From the NCBI RefSeq assembly GCF_003259895.1, contig NZ_QLME01000009.1, forward strand, positions 1 through 32,436: DNA of 32,436 nt. The letters are read 5' to 3'. The notes beneath the pieces are model-generated. The model did no database searches and was not told the DNA's origin. It saw only the letters and a list, made by a program, of their open reading frames with translations. Positions 7,647 to 15,305 of this stretch are shown one piece after another. Within the stretch, counting starts at the first letter, position 1. Every line of letters begins with the position of its first letter. The position numbers and the translations under genes are program-made. The stretch comes from Halanaerobium saccharolyticum. Lineage in GTDB: Bacteria > Bacillota > Halanaerobiia > Halanaerobiales > Halanaerobiaceae.

Positions 7647-8051
7647 ATGGAGTTAATAAATTGTAAGGAATGCGGGAAATTATTTTCTTCAGCTGGTCAG
7701 AAAGTTTGTTCCGATTGTCGATCGAGTGAGGAAGAAAAATTTGAAATAGTTAAAGAGTATTTATGGGAGCATCCTAATTCTACAGCAATCAAAGTATCTA
7801 AAGAAACTGGCGTGGAAAAAGAACTGATAATTAAGTTTATGCGGGAGGAAAGACTGGCTGCTGAAGGACTGCTAATTGATTATACCTTGAAATGCAAGCG
7901 CTGCGGCTGTGAAATCAAATCTGGATTATTCTGTGACAGCTGCCGCTCCAAAATGATTAATGATTTTAATCAGGGAGATGAACCAGCTGAGGAAGAAAAA
8001 CAAAAAGATAGTAAAGGAATGTTTTTAAAGGATCGTTTTAAAAATAATTAA
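7647..8051 (+). CDS. YvyF-family flagellar operon protein
   Basis: A 134-aa protein resembling Bacillus subtilis YvyF (TIGR03826), found in Firmicutes flagellar regions; its molecular role is poorly known. Two zinc-ribbon-like cysteine clusters bracket a helical centre: C6/C9/C21/C24 (NCKECGKLF, VCSDC) and C83/C86/C96/C99 (KCKRCG, FCDSC). The middle (TAIKVSKETGVEKELIIKFMREERL) looks like a small helix-turn-helix. The tail is charged and low in complexity. ATG 7647 is preferred over TTG 7638 because the ribosome site AGGGAG ends at 7637. In Bacillus this gene sits just before flgM-flgN-flgK-flgL; here it stands alone beside cheB, about 20 kb from those genes. Confidence 0.75.
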   Translation: MELINCKECGKLFSSAGQKVCSDCRSSEEEKFEIVKEYLWEHPNSTAIKVSKETGVEKELIIKFMREERLAAEGLLIDYTLKCKRCGCEIKSGLFCDSCRSKMINDFNQGDEPAEEEKQKDSKGMFLKDRFKNN

Positions 8052-8101
8052 ATCTATAATTGAGATTGTGAGCTGAATACTGCTATTTTATTAACTTTTT
8101 A

Positions 8102-8138
8102 AAACAGGTCAGTCTGAAAGTAGGGGCTGACTTTGTTT
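8102..8138 (+). terminator. Possible terminator after the YvyF-like gene
   Basis: An imperfect hairpin: AAACA (8102-8106) with TGTTT (8134-8138) and GTCAG with CTGAC inside, followed only by a weak, mixed A/T tail. It lies about 50 bases past the stop. Confidence 0.4.
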
Positions 8139-8181
8139 GAAAAAATAATTTTCAAAATAATCTTTTAATTTGCTCTAAATA

Positions 8182-8190
8182 TGATATAAT
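8182..8190 (+). promoter_or_regulatory. Likely promoter and long leader of the sugar ABC operon
   Basis: Extended -10 TGATATAAT (TATAAT at 8185-8190), about 165 bases before the binding-protein start. The stretch 8052-8356 holds no convincing gene. In the leader are a perfect 10-base palindrome TGTTTAAACA at 8309-8318, a possible operator, and a stray GGAGGTG at 8278-8284 with no good start after it. Confidence 0.45.
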
Positions 8191-8356
8191 GATATATAGA
8201 ATGAATCTATGATTTGTTTTGCATGGTATTTAATTGTTATTTTATTTAGCTTTAGAAATCTGAATATTTGTTCATCGGAGGTGGTAATTAGATTAGGTGT
8301 TTTTATTCTGTTTAAACATTTCTTAAATCTGAATAAAAAAATAAGGAGGACAAAAA

Positions 8357-9616
8357 ATGTTGTTGAAAAAGAGTACATTGCTGAGTGTTCTATTGGTAGT
8401 TGCTTTGATGTTTGGCCTCAGTTTTTCTGCTGTGGCTCAAGATGGAGAAGTGGAAATTTTTAGCTGGTGGACCGGTGGTGGAGAAGAAGAAGGTCTGAAT
8501 GCTTTAATTGAACTTTTCAATGAACAATATCCCGATGTTGAAGTTATTAATGCTACCGTTGCTGGTGGTGCTGGTTCTAACGCTAAAGCTGTGCTTAAAA
8601 CTAGAATGGTCGGTGGAAATCCTCCGGATTCATTCCAGGTACATGGTGGAGCTGAGTTAGTTGACACCTATGTTGAAACTGGAATGATGCAGCCAATTAC
8701 TGGCCTGCTGGAAGAGTGGGGAGTAAAAGATAAATTTAATCAGCAGATTTTAGAAATGTCTTCTTATGAAGGCGAATATTATTCTATTCCTGTTAATGTT
8801 CACCGTTCCAATGCTATGTTCTATAATAAATCAGTACTTGAAGAAAATGGAGTTGAACCTCCAACAGATTTAGATAGTTTTGTTGATGCTCTGGCAGAAC
8901 TTGATGAGGCAGGTGTGGTTCCACTGGCTCTTGGTGATACAAATAAGTGGCCTGCTGGTCAGATTTTTGAAACATTATTGGTAGCAACTTTAGGCCCTGA
9001 TGGTTATAATGGTCTCTGGAATGGTTCAACTGCTGCTGATGATCCAGCTGTTAGAGAAGCACTGGTTTATTTTGATAAAATTATGGAATATGTAAACGAT
9101 GATCACTCAGCTCTAACCTGGCAGGATGCAACTCAGATTATGCAGGAAGGTGAAGCTGGATTTAATATTATGGGTGACTGGGCAGAAGGTTACTTAAAGC
9201 AGTTAGGCTGGACTCCTGGTGAAGAATTTGGCTGGATGCCTGTACCTGGTTCAGAAGGAACATTTATAGTTGTAACTGATACTTTTGGACTGCCAAAAGG
9301 TGCTCCAAATCCTGAAAATGCTAAAAAATGGTTAAAAACTATTGCTTCTGTAGAAGGCCAGGATACATTTAACCCAATTAAAGGTTCAATTCCTGCACGT
9401 TTAGATGCAGATGAAAGCAAATATGACGCTTATTTAACAAGTGCAATGGAAGACTTTGCAAGTGATACATTATCACCATCCATTGTTCATGGTTCTGCTG
9501 CTCCTGAAGGATTCATCACAGCTATGAATGATACAATTAATGAGTTTATCACAACTGGTGATGTAGATCAGGCATTTGAAAGTTTCCAGGCAAATCATGA
9601 GGAATATGTTCAGTAA
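8357..9616 (+). CDS. Sugar ABC transporter substrate-binding protein (CUT1 type)
   Basis: A 419-aa extracytoplasmic sugar-binding protein for an ABC importer. Residues 1-27 are a signal peptide (basic start, hydrophobic core, AVA-Q cleavage). There is no lipobox cysteine, so it should be soluble in a periplasm rather than a lipoprotein. The mature start EIFSWWTGGGEEEGLNAL, together with VHGGAEL and the following region, resembles glucose/mannose-binding proteins of the GtsA type; this is family recollection, so glucose-like specificity is tentative. AAGGAGGA lies 7 bases before the ATG. Two permease genes follow after a hairpin, and the gene is first in the operon, which fits the need for more binding protein than permease. 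Confidence 0.92.
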   Translation: MLLKKSTLLSVLLVVALMFGLSFSAVAQDGEVEIFSWWTGGGEEEGLNALIELFNEQYPDVEVINATVAGGAGSNAKAVLKTRMVGGNPPDSFQVHGGAELVDTYVETGMMQPITGLLEEWGVKDKFNQQILEMSSYEGEYYSIPVNVHRSNAMFYNKSVLEENGVEPPTDLDSFVDALAELDEAGVVPLALGDTNKWPAGQIFETLLVATLGPDGYNGLWNGSTAADDPAVREALVYFDKIMEYVNDDHSALTWQDATQIMQEGEAGFNIMGDWAEGYLKQLGWTPGEEFGWMPVPGSEGTFIVVTDTFGLPKGAPNPENAKKWLKTIASVEGQDTFNPIKGSIPARLDADESKYDAYLTSAMEDFASDTLSPSIVHGSAAPEGFITAMNDTINEFITTGDVDQAFESFQANHEEYVQ

Positions 9617-9696
9617 ATTAATTTAAAGCAGCTGGAAGTTTAACTAAAATCAAAGAATTGATACAATAAACAATTTTGGTAAAGAATGCAAATATC

Positions 9697-9722
9697 TCCC
9701 CTCCTGAATGTTTGGGAGGGGA
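9697..9722 (+). promoter_or_regulatory. Intercistronic hairpin between binding protein and permeases
   Basis: An 8-bp stem TCCCCTCC (9697-9704) / GGAGGGGA (9715-9722) with a 10-base loop, GC-rich in otherwise AT-rich DNA, followed by AGATTTATTTT. It is likely to stabilise the upstream message or partly terminate it, giving more binding protein than permease. It occupies the upstream part of the longer frame starting at 9676, which argues for the permease start at 9748. Confidence 0.6.
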
Positions 9723-9747
9723 AGATTTATTTTATGGAGTGATAGAA

Positions 9748-10668
9748 ATGAAAAGAAAACATAAAGAATCACTTACTTCACTTGCAATTTTATCACCATC
9801 AATTATTACTCTTGCAGTATTTGTTTATGGCTTTATCAGCCGCACTATTCAGATTTCAATGCTTGACTGGGATACTTTTTCAAATTTTATGCGCAAAGCT
9901 AAAGATTATGTATGGTTTGAGAATTATATAGGTCTGCTGCAGGAATCAAGATTTCAGACAGATCTCTGGAATACTCTGTATTTTACGCTCTTTTTTATTC
10001 TGGGTTGTCTGGCAATAGGAATCTTATTATCATTAATTTTGAATAATAAGCCTAAGGGAGGCTACTTTTTTCAAAATCTTTATTTATTCCCGATGGCAAT
10101 CTCTTTTGTTGTAACAGGTACAGTCTGGCGCTGGATTTTTGCTCCTGGCCGTCTTCCAAATAACCCCAGGGGTATCAACCTGCTTTTTGAGCAGCTCGGT
10201 TTAAATAGTCTGCAGTGGGGCTGGTTTACCAGCACCGGCAATGTTTTAGGTTTTAATATTGCGCTGATTGCAGTTATTATAGCTGCTGTCTGGCAGTATT
10301 CGGGTTATACAATGGCCATGTGGCTTGCCGGTCTGCGAGGTATTGATCAGCAGTTAATTGAGGCAGCCCGGATTGATGGTGCCAGCAAATGGCAGGTTTT
10401 TTCGAAAATATTATTTCCGATTCAAAAGCCAATTACTCTTTCGGCAATTATAGTTCTGGCTCATGTTTCACTTAAAGCCTTTGCTTTAATTTATGCAATG
10501 ACAGGTAGTGGACCAAATAATGTTACAGATATACCTGCAGTCTATATGTTTGAGGCCACTTTTAGATCCAATCGCTATTCTACAGGTTCCGCAATTGCGA
10601 TTGTGCTCTTAATGATGGTTGGACTGCTGATTATTCCATATCTGGTCCACAGCTTTAAGGAGGATTAG
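9748..10668 (+). CDS. Sugar ABC transporter permease 1 (MalF-type, CUT1)
   Basis: A 306-aa membrane subunit with about six hydrophobic segments and the EAA loop that contacts the ATPase (LIEAARIDGASKWQVFSKI, about residues 205-225). The ATG at 9748 is chosen because GGAGTGA precedes it; the longer frame from 9676 would run through the intercistronic hairpin. The second permease follows after three bases. No ATP-binding subunit is encoded in the operon, so a shared ATPase (MsmX/UgpC type) made elsewhere is expected to power it, as is common for CUT1 systems in Firmicutes. Confidence 0.9.
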   Translation: MKRKHKESLTSLAILSPSIITLAVFVYGFISRTIQISMLDWDTFSNFMRKAKDYVWFENYIGLLQESRFQTDLWNTLYFTLFFILGCLAIGILLSLILNNKPKGGYFFQNLYLFPMAISFVVTGTVWRWIFAPGRLPNNPRGINLLFEQLGLNSLQWGWFTSTGNVLGFNIALIAVIIAAVWQYSGYTMAMWLAGLRGIDQQLIEAARIDGASKWQVFSKILFPIQKPITLSAIIVLAHVSLKAFALIYAMTGSGPNNVTDIPAVYMFEATFRSNRYSTGSAIAIVLLMMVGLLIIPYLVHSFKED

Positions 10669-10671
10669 CCA

Positions 10672-11499
10672 ATGAATGATAAAATGACTACTCGAGAAAA
10701 AGTAATCAGATACAGTATTTTAATTTTATTTGCACTATTTTTTCTAACTCCAATGTATGTTTTACTTAGTACCAGTTTAAAACCATTTGCCGATGTCTCG
10801 ATTAATACAATGTGGCAGCTGCCTTCTTCCATTTCTTTTGAAGGATTTACAGAGGCTTTTGCCAAGCTGGCTCCAAATGTACTTAACAGTTTTTATTTGG
10901 TAATTCCGGCAACCCTACTTTCAGCTATTATGGGTTCAATGAATGGTTATGTATTGTCCCACTGGAAGTTTAAAGGTTCAGATACACTTTTTGCGCTGAT
11001 TTTATTTGGAATGTTTATTCCTTATCAGAGTGTGCTTTTTCCATTGGTGCAGTTTATGCAGTCAATTGGACTTTACGGTTCGATACCAGGTTTGATTTTA
11101 GTGCACGTGGTTTATGGACTGCCGATTACTACGCTAATGTTTAGAAACTATTATCAGGATGTACCGGATGCCCTGACAGAAGCAGCAAAGGTTGATGGTG
11201 CTAACATCTTTAGCATTTACCGACATATTTTCTTTCCGATTTCTATTCCGTCATTTGTAGTTGTCTTTATCTGGCAGTTTACAAATATTTGGAATGAGTT
11301 TCTTTTTGCTGTAACTTTAACTAATACTAAAAGTCAGCCAATAACCGTTGCGCTGACCAATCTGGCCGGAAGTCAAGTTGTTGAGTGGAATGTACAGATG
11401 GCAGGTGCTTTAATTACTGCTTTACCCACACTTTTAGTTTATATAATTTTTGGCCGTTACTTTATTAAAGGAATGCTTGCTGGTTCAGTTAAGGGTTAA
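10672..11499 (+). CDS. Sugar ABC transporter permease 2 (MalG-type, CUT1)
   Basis: A 275-aa partner of the preceding permease. It starts with a basic cytoplasmic segment and a hydrophobic helix ([20 protein letters not shown]), and has the EAA loop [20 protein letters not shown] near residues 168-188. AAGGAGGA overlaps the end of permease 1, so the two are coupled. An intrinsic terminator follows 36 bases after the stop, closing the three-gene transporter unit. Confidence 0.92.
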   Translation: MNDKMTTREKVIRYSILILFALFFLTPMYVLLSTSLKPFADVSINTMWQLPSSISFEGFTEAFAKLAPNVLNSFYLVIPATLLSAIMGSMNGYVLSHWKFKGSDTLFALILFGMFIPYQSVLFPLVQFMQSIGLYGSIPGLILVHVVYGLPITTLMFRNYYQDVPDALTEAAKVDGANIFSIYRHIFFPISIPSFVVVFIWQFTNIWNEFLFAVTLTNTKSQPITVALTNLAGSQVVEWNVQMAGALITALPTLLVYIIFGRYFIKGMLAGSVKG

Positions 11500-11535
11500 G
11501 ATTTCATCTTAAAAATTAATAAAAAATATAGATAG

Positions 11536-11567
11536 ACTCAGTCTTTTAAGAGGCTGAGTTTTATCTT
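11536..11567 (+). terminator. Intrinsic terminator of the sugar ABC operon
   Basis: Stem ACTCAGTCT (from 11536) with AGGCTGAGT (to 11559), with one T-G wobble, then TTTATCTTTTA. It separates the transporter from the oxidoreductase gene. Confidence 0.75.
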
Positions 11568-11599
11568 TTATACCTTAATTTTTACAGTTAAAAAAGGAA

Positions 11600-11628
11600 T
11601 TGAAACTTTTTTCAAGAAATAATAATTA
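11600..11628 (+). promoter_or_regulatory. Tentative promoter/operator before the oxidoreductase
   Basis: TTGAAA (11600-11605) followed 17 bases later by the weak -10 TAATTA (11623-11628). TTGAAA-CTTT-TTTCAA at 11600-11615 is a 6-bp inverted repeat that could be an operator. AT-rich composition makes chance matches likely. Confidence 0.3.
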
Positions 11629-11690
11629 GGAAAAGAATAAGAAAGCAAGAAATTAGACAAAAAATAGAGCTCATGAGGAGTGATCTGATA

Positions 11691-12683
11691 ATGAAAAAAG
11701 TTAAATGGGGAATTTTAGGATGTGCCAATATTGCCCGCAAAGCAGTTATACCTGGAATTATTGGAGCTGATAACTCTGAATTATATGCAGTTGCCAGCCG
11801 TAATAAAGAAAAGGCAGCAGATTTTGCTGAGGAATTTGATGCAGATAAATATTATGATGATTATCAAAAATTACTGGAAGATGAAGAAATAGAGGCAGTT
11901 TATATTCCACTGCCCAATGGCCTGCACAAAGAATGGACAATTAAAGCTGCAGAAGCCGGTAAACATATCTTATGTGAAAAACCTCTTTCCGGTAAAAGCA
12001 AAGCTGAGGCAGAAGAAATGTTTGCAGCAGCTAAAAAGAATAAGGTCAAATTAATGGAAGCATTTATGTATAGATTTCAACCCTTTGTCATAAAGCTCAA
12101 GGAAATGATAGAAAAAGGAGTCATTGGTGAGGTCAAAGAGATCAAGAGTAACTTCGCTTTTGACATTAGTGACCGTAAAGACGATATCCGGCTGAATGCA
12201 GAGCTTGATGGAGGAGCATTAAATGATATCGGCTGTTATACAGTCAATATTTCTCGCTATTTAATGGGAGGGCTGCCGACAAAAGTTGCTAATTTCTTTG
12301 AAAAAGAAACTGCAGCCGGGGTTGATTTAAGCGGCAGTGCAATCCTCTATTTTGAAGGGGGAGTCTTTGCCAGTCTTTATTACAGTCTAAACTCCTATAA
12401 TGAACAGGATTTAGAGCTTGTAGGTACAGAAGGGATTATTCGGATTCCGGGCTTTTTCTCCTGGCTGGAAGATAATTATTTTCTGCTTGATAAAAATGGA
12501 GAAGTAGAAAGGATTCCGGTGGAGACAGGTCCCCAGTATCTGCTGGAAGTTGAAGCTTTTGCTGAAGCAGTCCTCAATGATACAGAAGTCCCTCTTAAAG
12601 TAGATGAGGAAACTTACGCCAATCTCAAAGTAATGGATGCTATGCGCAAATCGGCTGCAGAAGAGACTGTTGTTAAGCTTTAG
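11691..12683 (+). CDS. Gfo/Idh/MocA family oxidoreductase
   Basis: A 330-aa NAD(P)-dependent oxidoreductase of the glucose-fructose oxidoreductase/inositol dehydrogenase family, acting on a sugar or sugar derivative. The N-terminal Rossmann motif is WGILGCANIARKAVIPGI (residues 5-22), followed by the family's VYIPLPNGLHKEWT and CEKPLSG (the lysine of EKP is the usual catalytic residue). The substrate domain has the GGALNDIGCYTVN motif near 180. ATG 11691 is preferred over ATG 11673, because GAGGAG (11675-11680) lies between them. The neighbouring sugar importer and galT suggest a role in sugar use; the true substrate is unknown. Confidence 0.88.
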   Translation: MKKVKWGILGCANIARKAVIPGIIGADNSELYAVASRNKEKAADFAEEFDADKYYDDYQKLLEDEEIEAVYIPLPNGLHKEWTIKAAEAGKHILCEKPLSGKSKAEAEEMFAAAKKNKVKLMEAFMYRFQPFVIKLKEMIEKGVIGEVKEIKSNFAFDISDRKDDIRLNAELDGGALNDIGCYTVNISRYLMGGLPTKVANFFEKETAAGVDLSGSAILYFEGGVFASLYYSLNSYNEQDLELVGTEGIIRIPGFFSWLEDNYFLLDKNGEVERIPVETGPQYLLEVEAFAEAVLNDTEVPLKVDEETYANLKVMDAMRKSAAEETVVKL

Positions 12684-12858
12684 TTTTAGGTTCTAGATAA
12701 ATTTCTGCTGATAACTGGATTTTTTGCCTGAAATCAAATACAATAATAAGCAATAAGATTTTATGAATCAGTTTAATTTAACACTGCAGTTTTAGTAATT
12801 TGTTTTTTGTTTAAGTAATTTAATTTTTCACAGTTAGTATTTGACAGGAGGTTGAATT

Positions 12859-14421
12859 GTGGAAATAGAAAAAATTAATCAGCTTATAGAAAAATTATTA
12901 GTTTATGGTGAAGCCAATAATTTGCTTGGTGACTGGGATAAGGTTGCAGCTCGAAATCAGATTAGAGATATCTTGAAAATTAAAGCAAGTCCTGCCCCGG
13001 AACTGACAGCAGATGATTTTGAAGTACCGTCTGAGCCCCAGGTTTTACTGGATCAGCTTTTAGATTTTGCTGTAGAAAAGGAATTGATAAGTGATCGGGT
13101 AACAGAAAGAGATCTTCTGGATACTAAGATTATGGGAGCGATGACACCCCGGCAGTCTGAGATTGGTCGGCGTTTTTACAGGACTGCGGATATAGAGGGA
13201 ATAAAAAGGGCTACAGATGAATACTATAATTTTGCCAAGGCCAGCAATTATATCCGTCAGGCAAGAATTGCCAGAGATTTAAACTGGAAGGCCGAAAGTG
13301 AATACGGCCAGATTGAGATAACTATTAATCTTTCCAAACCGGAAAAGGATCCGGATGAGATTGCCAGGGCTAAGGAAGAGCCCCAGAGCAATTATCCTAA
13401 ATGCTATCTCTGTCTGGAGAACGTTGGTTTTCCAGGAACTTTCAGCCATCCGGCTCGTCAAAATCACAGAGTTGTACCTTTAAAACTGCAGAATGAAGAC
13501 TGGTTTTTACAGTATTCCCCTTATGTTTATTACAATGAGCACTGTATAGTTTTTCATAAAGAACATATTCCGATGCAGATTGATAAAAATACTTTTGCAG
13601 TGCTGCTGGACTTTATTGATCAGATCCCGCATTATTTTATTGGTTCCAATGCTGATTTACCACTGGTCGGTGGTTCGATTTTAAATCATGATCACTATCA
13701 GGGCGGACGCCATATTTTTCCGATGGAAGAGGCTGAAGCAGAAGCATTTTATCAGCATCCAGCTTTTCCAGAGGTCGAAATCAGCAGAGTTAAGTGGCCG
13801 ATGTCAGTTATTAGATTAAGGGCTGACGTCAGAGAAGATATTATCAACCTGGCTGCTAAAATACTGGAGAACTGGCGTCAGTATTCTGATTCAGATCTTG
13901 ATATTTTAGCCTTTTCTCAGGTTGATGGCAAACAGAAAGCACATAATACTATTACCCCCATTGCCCGGAGAAAAGAGGGGGTTTATGAGCTGGATTTAGT
14001 ACTGCGCAACAATCGCAAGAGCGAAGAATATCCGGCAGGTATTTTTCATCCTCATGCAGACTTACATCATATAAAGCAGGAAAATATTGGTCTGATTGAA
14101 GTTATGGGAAGAGCGATTCTGCCCGGCCGACTGAAAAAGGAATTAAACTGGATTTCCAGTTATCTAAGTGGAGATCTTAAGTTGGAAGAACTGGAACAAA
14201 AAGAAGGTCTGGAAAAACACTTAGCCTGGGTAAGCGAGCTAAAAAACGAATACGGCATTAACTTAAGTAAGGAAGAGGCCGAAAAAGTTGTAGAAGCTGA
14301 AGTTGCCGGCAAATTCAGCCGCGTTCTGGAAGATGCTGGTGTTTATAAAAATAATTCAATAGGATATAAGGGCTTTGAGCGTTTTTTAGCAGATGTAGGA
14401 ATTGAAACCTCAGAGCTATAA
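12859..14421 (+). CDS. galT: UDP-glucose--hexose-1-phosphate uridylyltransferase, class II GalT
   Basis: A 520-aa enzyme that swaps UMP between UDP-glucose and galactose 1-phosphate in the Leloir pathway. It is the class II form typical of Firmicutes, much longer than the E. coli type. The active-site motif is GGSILNHDHYQGG with H277/H279, and KCYLCLENVGFPG and NEHCIVFHKEHIPM are also characteristic. GTG start with AGGAGG seven bases before it. No galK or galE lies in the window. A GntR-type regulator follows by 25 bases in what looks like one transcript. The 175 bases upstream (12684-12858) are AT-rich and show no clear terminator or promoter. Confidence 0.92.
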   Translation: MEIEKINQLIEKLLVYGEANNLLGDWDKVAARNQIRDILKIKASPAPELTADDFEVPSEPQVLLDQLLDFAVEKELISDRVTERDLLDTKIMGAMTPRQSEIGRRFYRTADIEGIKRATDEYYNFAKASNYIRQARIARDLNWKAESEYGQIEITINLSKPEKDPDEIARAKEEPQSNYPKCYLCLENVGFPGTFSHPARQNHRVVPLKLQNEDWFLQYSPYVYYNEHCIVFHKEHIPMQIDKNTFAVLLDFIDQIPHYFIGSNADLPLVGGSILNHDHYQGGRHIFPMEEAEAEAFYQHPAFPEVEISRVKWPMSVIRLRADVREDIINLAAKILENWRQYSDSDLDILAFSQVDGKQKAHNTITPIARRKEGVYELDLVLRNNRKSEEYPAGIFHPHADLHHIKQENIGLIEVMGRAILPGRLKKELNWISSYLSGDLKLEELEQKEGLEKHLAWVSELKNEYGINLSKEEAEKVVEAEVAGKFSRVLEDAGVYKNNSIGYKGFERFLADVGIETSEL

Positions 14422-14446
14422 TAATTTGAGAAGGAAGTGATAGAGT

Positions 14447-15133
14447 ATGAGCAAATTTAATTTAAATGCGATTGATTCTTATAGTTATGAGCCATTGCGC
14501 AAGCAGGTTTACAATGTTTTGCGGGAGGCAATTTTAAAAGGTGAGCTGATGATTGGGGAAAAAATTACTGAGATGGAGATAGCAGATGAGCTCAGTGTCA
14601 GCAGGACTCCGGTTCGCGAAGCCTTTAGAATGCTGGAACAGGAAGAGCTAATTAATATAATTCCCCAGCAGGGAGTTTTTGTGGCTGGAATAGAAACGAA
14701 AAAAGAAATTGATGATATTTTTCAGTTAAGAACCGAATTGGAAGGGCTGGCTGCCTATCTGGCCGCTCAAAATATTAATGAAAAGCAGAAGGGACAGCTC
14801 AAAGAATATACAGAAGAGCTGGAAGAGTGTATCGAGCATAATGATCAGCGGGGCTGTATCCGGGTCGATGTTGCCTTTCACCGGATAATCAAGGAAGCCT
14901 CCAATAATAAGTGGCTGGAGAAGTTTTTAGATACACTTTTCGAACAGGCTACCCGTTTTCGCCGCAGCAGTTTTTCCCGTGAGGGCCGAATGCAGGAATT
15001 TCTGGCTGAACACAAGGAATTGGCTGAGGCAATCAGCAGTGGAGATGCCGACCGGGCACGCAACTGTGCCGAAGATCATATTAGAGCCGCCTGGCAGAGC
15101 ATAATTACTGTTTTTGAAAAAGAACAGAAATAA
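14447..15133 (+). CDS. GntR-family regulator, FadR/FCD type
   Basis: A 228-aa transcription factor. Residues 12-78 are a winged helix-turn-helix (PLRKQVYNVLREAILKG, then MEIADELSVSRTPVREAFRM, then IIPQQGVFV). Residues 85-220 are an all-helical FCD sensing domain with the expected metal/ligand residues D-x3-H in VDVAFH, H in AEHKEL and H in AEDHIRA. Such regulators often answer to sugar acids or organic acids. It sits directly after galT and likely controls this sugar locus or itself; no operator could be assigned. A strong terminator follows. Confidence 0.9.
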   Translation: MSKFNLNAIDSYSYEPLRKQVYNVLREAILKGELMIGEKITEMEIADELSVSRTPVREAFRMLEQEELINIIPQQGVFVAGIETKKEIDDIFQLRTELEGLAAYLAAQNINEKQKGQLKEYTEELEECIEHNDQRGCIRVDVAFHRIIKEASNNKWLEKFLDTLFEQATRFRRSSFSREGRMQEFLAEHKELAEAISSGDADRARNCAEDHIRAAWQSIITVFEKEQK

Positions 15134-15234
15134 GATTAGAAAAGTTTTAAAAAGGATTAAGAGGATTAAAGATGATTAAAAAGAATTGAAATATATAAAA
15201 TCAAATTCAGTTAATCAGTTAAATAGAATAAATT

Positions 15235-15269
15235 AAAACCGCTTCCTGTTAAATTGGGAAGCGGTTTTT
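15235..15269. terminator. Bidirectional intrinsic terminator
   Basis: Perfect 12-bp stem AAAACCGCTTCC (15235-15246) / GGAAGCGGTTTT (15257-15268) with a 10-base loop. The A/T ends give T tails on both strands, between the convergent GntR gene and the GGDEF-EAL gene. The preceding 15134-15230 is AT-rich with short GGATTAA/GATTAAA repeats and no gene. Confidence 0.9.
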
Positions 15270-15305
15270 CTAAGTGTTTTTTAACTAATTACTTATTAAT
15301 CACTT

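Noticed and set aside
8278-8325. Leader peptide after GGAGGTG in the sugar ABC leader (GTG at 8297, nine codons)
   Set aside because: Spacing of 12 bases and the very short length make it unconvincing.
8175-8463. Open frames on both strands in the ABC leader
   Set aside because: No ribosome sites, biased low-complexity protein, and the plus-strand one overlaps the real binding-protein gene.
15134-15230. Short GGATTAA/GATTAAA repeats after the GntR gene
   Set aside because: Low-complexity AT-rich DNA; repeats too short and irregular for a CRISPR or iteron array.
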